Shown here in pieces: positions 36,793 through 48,419 of a stretch of 64,000 nt of DNA. Both the position numbers and the translations under genes were made by a program. Location: NCBI GenBank assembly GCA_043228905.1, contig JBHGNT010000009.1, forward strand, positions 9,486,001-9,550,000, in the 5' to 3' direction. Below the pieces are notes generated by a model, which worked only from the letters and a program-made list of their open reading frames with translations, searched no databases and was not told the DNA's origin. Each line of letters starts with the position of its first letter. The first letter of the stretch is position 1. The stretch comes from Azolla caroliniana. Lineage: Eukaryota > Polypodiophyta.

Positions 36793-38238
36793 TTGTTTTG
36801 CTTAGCTCTTAGGGTGGGATCAAAGATTAATGGGGTGAATGTTCTTGAAGTCAATCATGATGAAAGAATGAAACTTGGTATTCAACTAGAAGATTACAAT
36901 GGTCATAATGGGCTAATCGAGAACCGAGATGATGTAAGAAGAATATGTCAACAATACAATAGGCAGAAAAAGAATTTGTCATCAAGTGCTATAAATAGAT
37001 CTAGGAGATTGGAATACTTAAAATTAACAATGTGTTACAAACGTAGAGGTCAAACAAATTAATGACAAAGGTTTGGACAATTTAGAACAATCTACTTCCA
37101 ACTCACATCGAAGAAAATAACCTGTCAAGAAAAAGTAGCCCATGAATTGGCATAGGCATCAAAAAGTCATATGAGAGCCTAAAAGAGAAGGTTAATGTTG
37201 AAGAGAAGGTGGAGAAAATGCTAAAAGATGATGAGCTATAATACACTTACGAGTTGAACATATACAAGGGAGAATGTGAAGAATTAGAAGCAACTTGAAT
37301 ATTATAACATGTACAATATGAAGAGACGACTAAGGGAGATGGTACAATATATAATACATTCTCAACTTATGGATATGAATTGGGCAATGCGAAAGAAATG
37401 AAAAAGGTTGAATGGGAAATGACTAGATATGATCTAGATGATGCAATGCCAAGAATATCCAAAGCTTCGTACCTCAAAACCATATATTAAGAGAGGGAAA
37501 TATAGAAGTTTGGATGTGATCTAGACAATGAGACAAATACCATCTCCGAACTTCGTGTCCAAGCTTTGGTATACATGAGGGCTCACATGAAGTAGCAGTC
37601 ATATGAAGATATTGGCATTAAAGATGTGATAATGATAAGTAGCCTTGAAGACACTATGCTCGGGACAATACAAAAGAGAGAGGAATTTAAGATGAGGCCT
37701 AGGATTTTGACTAGAAAATATTCAAACATGAGCAAGATGAAGAGGAAGAGTGTAACGAAAATCCCGAGGCTTGGGTGTTGATGATCTGGGATGGTCTGGT
37801 TGGTAGCAAGAAGATCAAAACTTCAGGCCCACATTGCAATAGGACCCAAGAGAAGGATAAAGAGGATGTGAAGATGAATGAGGATATAAAGAGTGAGGCT
37901 AGAGAAAGTAGACAAGAGCCAGATGAAGATCTTGTGGATGAGGACATATTAAGAGGTGTTCTTTTAGATGTATCTAACATGACGAGAACACGGGCTAACA
38001 CAAAGTATTAGTAGATAGAAGATGAGGGTACACATTGGCCATTTTGAAAATTGAAAAGATGGTAGGTACGGAGCTGACATTCATCCCTAAATGTGCACAC
38101 ATTGCACTTGAGGATACTTCCACACGATTACGATAGAAGGCCAAAGCACTATTTTGCAAGGCCAAATAAAAAAGGAAGAGAATGAAGGGGAATGTCTAGA
38201 ACTTGATGAATGGAGAAGAAGATCTTAGAGGGAGGGAA
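36793..38238 (+). pseudogene. decayed retroelement-like coding debris (family not recognised)
   Basis: Lys/Glu-rich frames (for example 36793-37062 and 37775-38011) follow one another on the plus strand, broken by stops. Base composition resembles coding DNA more than its neighbours do. No domain is recognisable. The stretch ends in a polypurine tract (GAGGGAGGGAA, 38228-38238) directly before TGTTAGTACC, as at the 3' end of an LTR retrotransposon. I infer a gag-like or pol-like relic from that context only. Confidence 0.35.
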
Positions 38239-39150
38239 TGTTAGTACCTCGTCGTGTGCCACTCCATACTTTTACCATGTGTTGTGATCACATTACTAAG
38301 TAATTCAATCTACGTTTGTTGGTACATTGTTTAACTAAGATTCTTCTACATGATATGCAATATTGTCTCTCATGCTACACGTCCAATCCTTATTGAGCTG
38401 GTAATCTTGCTTTTTCATATACAAGATACATAATGTTGGTTAATGAAGGCCCTACATAGAAGTTGTTAACAATGTTAGAATGGATTACGCATTTCAACTT
38501 AGCTAATTTAGCTTTCTTCCTTTGGAATATCTTTATTCACAATTAATTGCGCTTCACACATATCATCAAAATTTTCTCTTAAACTAGAAATGACAGTTAC
38601 AAAGTCTTAGAAAAAGAGACATTCATTATGTATTAATTGGATAATGACATGATTGACATTGGAGAAGAATGTAGCCTTCGTATATGATGCAATAATATTT
38701 GTCCACCTTAAACCCTTAAGCATGAAACTATCTGAAATCTATCCTAGCTTTTTGACAACCAATCACCTTTTGTCCTTTAGGTGACACCATTTCGAATAGA
38801 TCAACGAGACATTGGTTGTGAATCTAGTCTAAGTGCTCGAACTCGCAACATCGTGTAACTTTCCTAAATTCCGGCTTATACAATTGGTTTTTTTTCAAGG
38901 ACACACACTCAAACCATGACAAGCCATGGTTTCATCAATTTCATGAAGGAAGAAACACAACGGTACTCATTGCCTTCTCTTTCGACTAGGAGAATATTGA
39001 CAATTGTATTAACGTATCCCTTTGATTGTGGGGCAAAATGTTTTGATGACATTATAGCCAAAAGTGTTTCCACAACTAGCAAGCTTGAGAGGATTTGACA
39101 TCTATCATAACCTATCATGTTGACTGTTTAATCTTCGAGAAGGGATGTAA
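38239..39150. other. possible 3' LTR and unassigned sequence
   Basis: TGTTAGTACCTCG at 38239 follows a polypurine tract and could be an LTR start. No second copy is in the window to prove it, and the end cannot be set. No gene is visible. Confidence 0.3.
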
Positions 39151-39565
39151 TTAGTCAACAATATAAGGTTAGCAGCAGGAAGGGATGTCCAGATGGGGCA
39201 AATTCCTCGAATGAGAGTTGGGCCACATCAAGAAATGGGTGTTGAATGGCACATATCATATGAACCGCTGCGGTGCATTGGAGAGAGCATGTAGAGGAGG
39301 TGGGAGATGTCGATGCGAGTGTTGTGACATACAAGGACACATGTAGGAATGGGTGGTAGGGTCTTCTGTTTTCGGGGAGGCGCATGGGATCGGGCAAAGG
39401 ATCTCGAGAATATTGGGTATCCGTAGTCACGCCAAGCTGAATGATCAAAGAATTGGGTGGCCAACGTGACACGATAGCCGGCCGATTGTGAAGGACTCCG
39501 GAGGCCATCCCAGCCACATCTGTCAAAACATTATTTTGGGAGGATAGAAATTTCATTGAGTGTGT

Positions 39566-39596
<31 letters not shown>

Positions 39597-39870
39597 GGGT
39601 TGGGTGCTCTCTTTTTGAAAGGCCCAGAAAACGAGAGAACAGAAAAATCCTCCTTCAAGGATTTAAAAAAAACCCCCAAAAAATGAAAAGAATAAATAAT
39701 AATCGATTACAAAAATTAGGAAAAGGAAATAAAAAAACCATCACAAAACCAAATCTTCTTCTTCTTCTTCTTCTTCCTTTTTATAATTACATATTTTTGT
39801 TGGCCTTCGTTTCTTCTGCACATACGGAGGGGATCATCCATCCCATCCCATCCCATCCCATCCCTTCCAT

Positions 39871-39902
<32 letters not shown>

Positions 39903-39910
39903 AAGGAAGC
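39151..39910. other. low-complexity region upstream of PEX11
   Basis: It contains a GT run passing into about 30 G (39560-39600), a CTT run (39752-39775), CATCC repeats (39836-39866) and an ACAG array (39873-39900). Minus-strand frames here are made of repeat-encoded Pro and His-Thr runs and are not genes. The PEX11 promoter must lie in the right part. Confidence 0.55.
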
Positions 39911-39995
39911 TAAGATCAGAGGTCACCCCCCTCCCTCTCTCTCTGCGTGTTTGTTTCTCCATCGCCTCCTCCTCCACTTCTTCTACTCTATTCAG

Positions 39996-41334
39996 GTATT
40001 CCTCATTCCCTTCATCATGTCCGCCAAGCGTTCTTATTTCTCGTGGAACTCCTTCTTTTAAAAAAAATGAAGCTTTGCTAAATCTTTGCAACTTTTGGTT
40101 GCTTTAGTTTCTGTGCATTTCACTTCTTCTTTCTTCTTCTCGATGCCCATATACTTCTCGGGTATCTTTTGATCATCCTTCGGTAAAGCTTGATTAGGCG
40201 TAAGAACTATTCTCCGATTGGTTCAGTTTTTCGTTTCTTGATACGATAAGCTTTGCTAAATCTTTATCCGCATCATTTTTGCTTCAATTTCGGAGTTTTT
40301 TATTATTATAGATTTTCATATTTTTTTGGTACAACTTTGATCTTCCTTTGGTAAAGCTTACCTGTATGATTTTTAATTTTGGAACTTGATAGGTTTATGT
40401 TGTTTCTTCTGTTTATAGAATTCTCATTGTTGCTGTAATAAGCTTAAATAGCTTATGTTTTTTCGTTCCTTTTTTTGATCTGAGAATGATTTCCAGTACG
40501 GTCTAGATTCTTATAACTCTAGTTCTTTAATTCTCCTATGACGATTTCACATATTTGTTTACTGTCTTTTACTCAGAAATTCTTTTCTGATTCAATATCT
40601 TAAGACTTTTTTATTTTCTCTTAAACTTCCCTCGTTCATTTGTTTTGAGAAACTTTTACTCACTGCAAAAAAGATTCGTTCCTGTATGGTATTTCTGCAA
40701 AAAATTACAGAGGCTATGGTAGGCTTATACGGTTAGGTAATTCTTCGCTTTCGCTTTGGTAAGCCCAAGTACCTACAATATTTGTTCTTCTATTCCTGAA
40801 CATTCTTCACATATTCTTGTAGATTTTATTGTGATAAGGGAAGATTTCTCTTTCTTAAAAACCGATCCTTTCATGGAAGCTAATCATTTCCTCTTTAAAG
40901 ATTTATACTGAAACTATACTTATAGAGTATTCTGAATTGAAAGGATCCTAGTAAGTTTTTCCTCCTAGAATTGTCCATCCTTTATCTGTAAAATGTGAAT
41001 TTCAAGCAGTTTAGACTAATTATTGGATTGTGCCTCTATTCAAATTAAAGAGAAAATTCAGAAACACCGGTTGATAAAATTTTATCCTCCTCCGCAGGAG
41101 GTCAAATAGATAGAGAGAAACAATGGGAGAAATAAATAGATAGATTCATCCTGGAATGTCAAATAGATTTGGAGAGAATTATCAATGAATACGTAAAGAG
41201 ATAGAGAGGCATTCTAAAGAGACCTTAACTTTCTATCTTAAGACTGTTCCAACGCCTTTGTCATTAATATGAGCTTGAGAGTGCGAATTTCTGAGATTCT
41301 CATCCATTCTCCATAACAAACTTTTTTTCTACAG
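39996..41334 (+). other. leader (5' UTR) intron of PEX11
   Basis: ATTCAG|GTATTC at 39995/39996 and TTTTTTTCTACAG at 41334 make a good donor and acceptor. The T-rich body and lack of coding potential fit a long 5' UTR intron, with the start codon 23 bp downstream of the acceptor. Leader introns of this size often raise expression in plants. This is inferred without transcript data. Confidence 0.6.
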
Positions 41335-41357
41335 TGTTCTAGCTTTATTCAAGTGTC

Positions 41358-43178
41358 ATGGAGACTTTGAATGCTACCAAAGCTGAATTAGCTCTCATCA
41401 AGAGCTACCTCAATCAATCTGAGGCAAGAGATAAGATATGCCGTGCTATTCAGTATGGTTCAAAGTTCATTAGTGCCGGGGAGAGAGGAGTTGCACTGGA
41501 AGTTGATAGAACTACTAGTCTTGCTCGCAAAGTCTTCCGTTTATTGAAGGTTAGGCCTCATCCTCTCACTGTGCATTGTTTGTATCCACTGCATCTATGT
41601 GCAAGCAAGCATTTGTGCATATGTACTTATACAGATTATATCTTGTGTGCATGGGATATACAAATTCAAGGGGCAAACACTGAAGTATCCTGCATTTTTC
41701 TTTCTTTCCCCGAAATGCCATTGGTTAACCCCCTCTTGTGGATAACTATGTGCTATTTGAGCAACTGCATGGTTCCTTTTTCTCTGTTTTTGGGTAGCCA
41801 AGGGTGCTTGGGGAAATAACGATCCCAAGGGGCTAATGGAAAAACAAGTAAACCATAGGGGTGTTTCCTGGTATAATACATATTGGTTAGGTTCATGTTT
41901 AATGTTAACTATACCTAGGATGTATAAAAGTCCTGATCATTTCTGCATAATAATATATATATGGCAGTCTGTGAATGAACTGGAAGCCTTGGTCACACCT
42001 CCCTCAAAATCAACCCCCTTGCCTTTGGTGTTGCTTTCGAAGGTAGAACACCTTTCTTCTCTGAGTTTCCGTATAAAATTTGGGAATCAGGATTTCATTC
42101 GATTTCTTTGAGTGATGGATTTTTTTGGGCCAGTCCAAAAGCTCGCTGATGGCCACATTCTTTGCACTAGATCAAGTTGTATGGGCAGGGAGAACCGGAA
42201 TATACAAGGTTGGATAACTAATTCTAATATTGGATTTTGTTGAAATATTATACTAAAGCTCAAGCAAGTAACATAATCAAGAAGAGAGACTACCATGGTC
42301 TTATTAAATTAGATTGTAACTTTGCAATGTTGCAGGATAAGGAGCGGACTGACCTAATTGCAAAGATATCATTGTATTGCTTCCTAGGAGGATGTGCTAC
42401 AAACTCACTACTGGATGTGAGTTCTTCACACATTCCTCTTTCTATGAGCTAATTTCCAATTGAAAAATGTACTAATGTGTGTTATTGACATGTCGTACTA
42501 TCATATCAAAAGTAATAAGAAACTAGCGTCTTCTTCTTCATTTGTTAATTTCATTCTTGTTTCATATCCTACGATCCTGGTAAAGCTCTTAACCAATAAG
42601 ATCTTAGTTTATTTAGATAATATGAGCTGCTTATCAATCTGCTCTTTAAACTTGTTAGATGGTTCGCAGGGCAGGAGCTAATTCTTTTACATGTGATTCA
42701 TAAACTAATCTTCTGTGCAGTTCGCAGAATTATTACGCATCGCGCAAAAAAAGAAGACTGCAAACGATCTTTCTGTGAGTGCCAGTACTAGTTAATGTGC
42801 TATATGACACAAATTTTAATAGTAGAAGAGTCTTATTAGGATGTATTTGGTTCATATTTATTTTAAGGAACATGAAAAGTTGCAAAAGCAACTGGAACAA
42901 AGGCTCCTTGGATGGATTAAGTCCTCACTGGACATTGTAGTGGCCATAGGTCTTCTCCAGTTGGCTCCAAAGAAAGTGACACCGAGAGTAACTGGAGCCT
43001 TTGGTTTTGTTACCTCTTTGATTTCATGCTATCAGGTATCATTGATCATTTCCCTACAGAATTGCCTCTTAAATCCTATAGAATTCCCAACTTAATTGAA
43101 CTTACGTCATTCTCATTAATGATTTCTGTTTTGGTTTTCCTCACAGCTTCTTCCATCCCCAAAGGCGAAGACTTTGTG
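41358..43178 (+). CDS. PEX11: peroxisomal membrane protein 11 (PEX11 C/D/E type), seven exons, 225 residues
   Basis: PEX11 proteins sit in the peroxisome membrane and drive its elongation and division. Coding exons are 41358-41549, 41968-42042, 42134-42208, 42336-42416, 42721-42774, 42868-43035 and 43146-43178. All introns are GT..AG and phase 0, and the sum of 678 nt is open. The N-terminus (KICRAIQYGSKFIS, then LARKVFRLLK) is the amphipathic, membrane-remodelling part of the family. PLPLVLL.KSK, LDQVVWAGRTGIY and KDKERTDLIAKISLYCF follow, then two hydrophobic segments (SLDIVVAIGLLQLAP and TGAFGFVTSLISCYQ). It ends LLPSPKAKTL, a basic tail like that of the C/D/E group. The protein is slightly shorter than the usual 230-236 residues. 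A long leader intron precedes it. Confidence 0.95.
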
Positions 43179-43839
43179 AACTATGAGATGTAACAAATGA
43201 ATGTTTTAGGTTGCATTATTCACTGGGTTATGGAAGCTATTATATATTATAACTGTATCCTTTATTTGCAGCAACTGATCCGTTGTGTCCTGAAATATGA
43301 TGTTATTTTCTTGAGCATTCATGTTGCTGACATCTGAACCCAAGGTGCCCCTCAACTTTGTTCATTAGGTTACTTATTTAAAAAAAAAGGTGATCTTGAC
43401 ATCTCAGAGATGAATATTGTTTTTAAATTTCCTTACCAATAAGCGTACCTAATTTTGCTTATTACCTTCCTCGTTTGTCCATTACCTCATACCTTGACAT
43501 CTCGAGTGATGTAAGTTTTATGCCCTATCTTACATGGAAGTTTTAAATTATCCATTACTTGGTAATTGAGCACATGGAAAACATTCCTAGCATAATTCAC
43601 TTTCTATATCCTGGTTGTAATTGTATTCATGCTTTGCTATCGATTTCTTGGGTACAATAGTGTCAATTTTAGGAAAGCATTGTCTATATGTTGTCAGCCT
43701 TGAATTTGTTTTACATTCCAATGGTTCCTATGCATGTAATCAACAACCCTTTCCATGGTCATTTCACTTGGAAGTGGTATTGTTTCCAGGAGGGCGTATG
43801 ACATTTGTTTCTTGAGTTTGAGACTTTTTATAAGAAAAC
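43179..43839. other. PEX11 3' flank
   Basis: The first part must be the 3' UTR. I see no gene or repeat ends before the LINE relic. Confidence 0.5.
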
Positions 43840-44572
43840 ACTAAAAACATTTTCAACTTCTTCCAAGTGGATTTAGGGATGTTACCACTCCATACTTTCA
43901 CCCCGTACAGAAGCATTAATGTTACCAAAATGCGCTATTTTATATAATGCATGGTTTATCTTTATTTTGGTTTTTCACGTGCGTTTTATTTTACAACTAT
44001 TAACACTTAACGAGTATAGTATGCATGCAAAATTCTTTCAATGTAGTCGTAAGTTCATGTGTATCTCCTAAATTATTTGCAAAAAGCACCACATCATGTA
44101 CATATAAGAAAACATTTTGACTACAAATCTTTCTTATTTTACTATCTTGGTAGACCATTTGGTCTAACTCATCAATGCATAGGCCATGTAAAATTGTTGA
44201 AAATGGAATTCAGCTTAACACCAATAATTTAATTGACAAAATTTGTAAATTCATCACCCATAAGCAAAAAGCATATAATCTTCTCATAGGTTTGGAAATT
44301 GCTAACATATATTCAAGTGGTATCCATTATCTGTCCATATGTGTCAAAAAATATTCATGAGGGATCATATGAAAAACTTTCTCCAAGTCTATGAAAAAAC
44401 AATATAAACCTTCACCTCTAACATAATTTTCTTCCATTAACACTTGAAGTGGGCCAAGAACTCTCTCTCTTTTGGGGTCATCAACATCTTTGCTATGACT
44501 TGTATAGACTTGGGGGAGGCGGTTATGGGAATAGAATTCTTGGCTTGGGGTATTGGTGGGCATTTTCCCCAT
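43840..44572 (-). mobile_element. LINE reverse-transcriptase relic
   Basis: On the minus strand, 44500-44330 reads GEGLYCFFIDLEKVFHMIP, the motif containing the first catalytic Asp of LINE RT. 44300-44050 contains PLEYMLAI, LHGLCIDELDQMVY and a decayed YVHDVVLFAN (the YADD box). Near 43905-43850 the frame gives MYGVKVWSGNIPKSTWKK, typical of plant LINE ORF2 after the RT. Stops and deletions separate these. It is a different copy from the endonuclease relic at 15.3-16.8 kb. Confidence 0.75.
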
Positions 44573-45195
44573 TGGGTTGCCTTTGTATTGTGTTTAACCA
44601 CTTTGCTTTGATACGGTTGAGGTCAATTGGCTGCACCAAACTCAACCTTTCATACTCTCTAAGGTATGTTGTGTGTGTGTGGTTGTGATGTTCTAGCGAG
44701 TTTGTCATCTTTAGGGGCATTGTGGGAAATGGGCAAAGTCGATTGTGATGTTTTACTTGTTTTTGCCTTGCATGGCTTTTGTTTTTTCCGTGATGTAATT
44801 TTCATCCCCTGCTTGTGTTGTTTGTGAGATATGTGTTGGGCTCAAGTAACCACGTTTGCTTCTACCATCGAGAGGATTACCAATAGTACGTTTTTGTGAA
44901 ATGTTTACTTTTTTTTCTAGGAGGTCTAATACTAGGTGTTTGTTAACTTTTTGGCCCATTCTTTATCCCACATAGTTGGGGGAGGTGGTTTGGGAGTTAT
45001 AAATATGCTCCCATTCCTCTTAGTTTTATATCCTCAATTTTGTATTCTTCTCTCCCAACCTTAATAGAGCATGCTGCTTGGAGGATGTAGGCTTAATTGG
45101 TCGACCCTCGGTAAATTCTGGTGTTTTCTTTCTCCTTCTTACTCTATCTAATAGCTTTATTCTCGGTTATATATTGTTCTTTTGACGCTTCCGCA
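44573..45195 (+). repeat. probable 5' LTR of Copia-A
   Basis: The end is placed at 45195 because a primer-site-like TTGGTGTCCAAGCC follows (45200-45213) and the same arrangement is repeated, inverted, at about 48250-48360. A TATA-like TTATAAATA lies near 44997. The outer start of the LTR cannot be fixed. Confidence 0.45.
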
Positions 45196-45345
45196 AAAAT
45201 TGGTGTCCAAGCCAAGGTTCTATCCAAGTATGCTCTATGGTCCCAGCTTTGTCTGTTCTTCCACATCAGAAAAGCATTACTTTGGTCATTTTGAAACCTA
45301 GGGTTGATAGTTTGTAATATTGAATACTATTTATCGAGTTTGTAA

Positions 45346-46520
45346 TGGCATCAAGAGATGAAAAAGTAAAGAATACTGTGTCAAAGATTCCACCGGGCTC
45401 GTCATCATCATGGTCAAGGTTCCTAGTGTCCAGTTCGAAACTGGCGGTAGAAATATTTGATGGTATTGGCCATTTCGGCATGCGTCAAGGGGAAGTTTTA
45501 AACTCTCTTTTTCAATAGGGTCTTGATATTGCTATTGAAGAAGTTAAACTAGAAGAGGTAGAAGATAAAGATTGGAGCATTATTAATCGGTTGGCATGCA
45601 GAACAATTTGGGCGTGCTTGTCTAGAGAGCAGAAGAATGCTTTCAAGAATGAGACTTCTGCACTCAAATTGTGGAAGGCATTGGAGGGAAAATTTCTAAA
45701 AAAAAGTGGTCAGAATAATCTTCACTACAAACCATGTACTACTATGAATGAACACATCACTATGTTTAATCAATTAGTAGCAAACTTGTTGAATTTAGAT
45801 GTTAAATTTGAGGATGAGGATCTAGCTTTGATGTTGTTATCATCTCTTCTTGATGAATTTGAACATTTGGAAACTGCGTTACTTCATGGGAAAGAGGATG
45901 TGTCGTTAGATGCTGTTTGTTCTGCTTTATATAGTCATGAATTGAGAAAGTAGGATAAGATGATAACCAAGTCAACGACATCAGAAGAAGCATTGGTGGC
46001 AAGAGGTCGTCAACAAAGCCATGCGAAAGGGAGAAGAGGAAGGTCGAAATCGAAAGGCCAAGGCACTGTCAAAGATGAGTGTGATTTTTGTCATGAGAAA
46101 GGGCACTAGAAGAAAGACTGTTCGAAGTTGAAGAGGAAAGGGAAGAGTCCACAATGTTCTGCTTTATATAGTCATGAATTGAGAAAGTAGGATAAGATGA
46201 TAACCAAGTCAACGACATAAGAAGAAGCATTGGTGGCAAGAGGTCGTCAACAAAGCCATGCGAAAGGGAGAAGAGGAAGGTCGAAATCGAAAGGCCAAGG
46301 CACTGTCAAAGATGAGTGTGATTTCTGTCATGAGAAAGGGCACTGGAAGAAAGACTATCCGAAGTTGAAGAGGAAAGGGAAGAGTCCACAAGATGCAAAT
46401 GTTGTAGAATGCAGTGATGCGGAATTAGATATTTCCTTAGTGGTTATGCCTTTGATGTTAGCACATCCATATGAGTGGATTTTAGATTCAGGCTGTACTT
46501 ATTCGAGAATGGTTCTTTGA
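45346..46520 (+). pseudogene. Copia-A gag with duplicated zinc knuckle
   Basis: The ATG at 45346 opens a Copia gag with an in-frame TAG at about 45518 (LFQ*GLDIA). The UBN2-type core follows (LWKALEGKFLKKSGQ, LLSSLLDEFEHLETALLHGK). A CCHC knuckle region occurs twice: CDFCHEKGH at about 46078 (with a stop in place of the next Trp) and CDFCHEKGHWKKDYPK at about 46315, owing to a tandem duplication. The protease-region start (YEWILDSGCT) is at about 46471. Confidence 0.82.
45920..46393 (+). repeat. 237-bp tandem duplication in Copia-A gag
   Basis: Two near-identical units start TTCTGCTTTATATAGTCATG at 45920 and 46157. The period of 237 bp is a multiple of three, so the frame is kept and the zinc knuckle is doubled. 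Only a few substitutions separate the copies. Confidence 0.93.
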
Positions 46521-47235
46521 ATTTCAGGAAGTTGATGGTGGGGTTGTTTACATGGGTAATGATCATCCATGTAAAACAACCAGGATAAGTTTGATCAAGT
46601 TGCGCAATCATGATGGAAACACAAGAATTTTGAGGGATGTATGGTACGTGCCAAAGTTGAAGAATCTCATCTCATTATGGGCTCTTGAATCTAAGGGCCT
46701 AGTTGTGATGATGCGAGATGGAGTTCTTAAGGCAACTTTAGGAGTATTGGTTATGTTGAAAGGCGTAAGGAAGAATAATTAGTACTATTACCAAGGTAAT
46801 ACAGTGGTGGGGACAATGGCAACAACAACTTCAAGTATCAAGAAAGACATTGAAGCAACAAAGTTATGGCATATGCGGTTGGGACATGCTGGTGAATTAT
46901 TTTTGCAAATTCTTGCAAAGCAGGGATTGTTGAAAGGCATGAAGACTTGTAGACTTGATTTTTGTGAGCATTGTGTTATGGGAAAGCAAGGAAGAGTGAG
47001 GTTTGGCATTGGATTCATAATACCAAGGGTATTTTGGATTATGTGCACTCAGATGTGTGGGGACCTACCAAGACTCCATCCATCGGAGGTAGGCATTATT
47101 TTGTAACTTTTGTTGATGATTTTTACAGGAGATTTTGGGTGTATACGATGAAGAACGAGAATGATGTGCTTGGAATTTTCCTTAACTGGAAAGCTCAAGT
47201 TGAAAACCAGATAGGGAGAAAGATCAAGGTTCTCA
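46521..47235 (+). pseudogene. Copia-A protease tail, GAG-pre-integrase and integrase start
   Basis: The segments WYVPKLKNLISLWALESKG (end of protease region), LWHMRLGHAGELFLQIL and CEHCVMGKQGRVRFG (HHCC zinc site of integrase), then HSDVWGPTKT and FVDDFYRRFWVY (start of the integrase core) are in order, with one frameshift near 47005. The core stops at about 47235, where the inverted segment begins, so the last two catalytic acidic residues are missing. Confidence 0.83.
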
Positions 47236-48360
47236 ACTTGAACTAATCGAAACAACCTCTTCTTCATAAAGAGCTTATCCTGACCACTTTTTTTTAGAAA
47301 TTTGCCCTCCAATGCCTTCCACAATTTGTGTGCAGAAGTCTCATTCTTGAAAGCATACTTCTGCTCTCTAAACAGGCACGACCGAATTGTTCTCCATGAC
47401 AACCGATTAATGATGCTCCAATATTTATCTTCTACCTCTTCTGGTTTAACTTTGTTGAGAGATCAAGCTCAACTTAATTTAGTTAGTTAGTCAACACATG
47501 TAACTTAGTAGTTACCTAGATAGAATCTAGTTAGTGTGTTGACCAGAAAGCCTTAAATAGGATTTTGTACTCGAGTGGGATACATTGTAGATCCACCACT
47601 CCATGCTCATTTAATATAGGACTTACACGTTGTACCTATATTCTCCTAGCACATGTGCACCCTTGCACATGAAACCTATATATACCTCATTGAAGATATT
47701 TTTGTATTTGATGATAGTTGATGATATTTACCTTTTAATATACTTTATCAGATTCCCCCATCTTGTTTTTGTGTTCATAAGTGTACTTCTCTCTCTCTTC
47801 CTCTCACGCACACATACTCGCACATATCACTTAATCTTCCGCTACGTAATCGCTTAATTTAATCACATAATTAGGTAATAATTATTCCTTAATTAATTAC
47901 CTAATCCTTAACAAACTTCTTCAATAGAAATATCAAGACCCTATTGAAAAAGAGGGTCTAAAACCTCCCCTTGCCGCATGCCGAAATGGCCAATACCATT
48001 AAATATTTCTACCACTAGTTTCGAATTGGACACCGGGAACCTTGACCATGATGATGACGAGCCCGGTGGAATCTTTGAAACAATATTCTTTGCTTTTTCA
48101 TCTCTTGATGCCATTACAAACTCGATAAATAGTATTCAATATTACAAACTATCAACAATCCTAGGTTTTCAAATGACCAAAGTAATTCTTTTCTGATGCG
48201 GAAGATGAGACAATGCTGGGACCACAGAGCATACTCAAACATAACCTTGGCTTGGATACCAATTGTTGCAAAAGCGTCTAAATAATAATATATAACAAAA
48301 AATAAAGCTATGAGATAGAGTAAGAAGGAAAGATAAAACAAAACTAGAATTATACTACGA
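47236..48360 (-). mobile_element. inverted piece of a Copia-A-family element (gag, primer site, LTR end), split by a solo LTR
   Basis: The minus strand reads from LTR end and primer-like site (about 48360-48250) through a gag ATG at 48114 (FEL-type start homologous to 45346) down to 47236. The same amber codon as in Copia-A gag (LFQ*GLDI) is present. Gag is cut between 47919 and 47447 by a solo LTR and ends just past SGQDKLF. The piece faces Copia-A head-on, forming a large imperfect inverted repeat with 45190-45730. Confidence 0.8.
47453..47913 (+). mobile_element. solo LTR, 461 bp, target duplication AACTT
   Basis: The segment starts TGTTGAGAGATC and ends CCTTAACA (TG..CA). It is flanked by AACTT on both sides (47448-47452 and 47914-47918). 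Removing it with one duplication restores the gag frame on the minus strand. A TATA-like TATATATACC lies near 47679. It has no internal coding part, as expected for a solo LTR left after recombination. Confidence 0.92.
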
Positions 48361-48419
48361 TTTAGGAGGAGGGTACTCTGAAGCAAGTGGAGTTTGAGTA
48401 GACAGTGGTGACTTCAAGG

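Noticed and set aside
39155-39679. Minus-strand open frame of 174 codons with Pro and His-Thr runs
   Set aside because: The runs come from the GT/poly-G tract, no domain is present, and the rest shows no coding signal.
41660-41875. A further MITE in PEX11 intron 1
   Set aside because: Blocks of CCCC/GGGG-rich sequence look inverted at first, but the arms do not align well enough and there is no target duplication.
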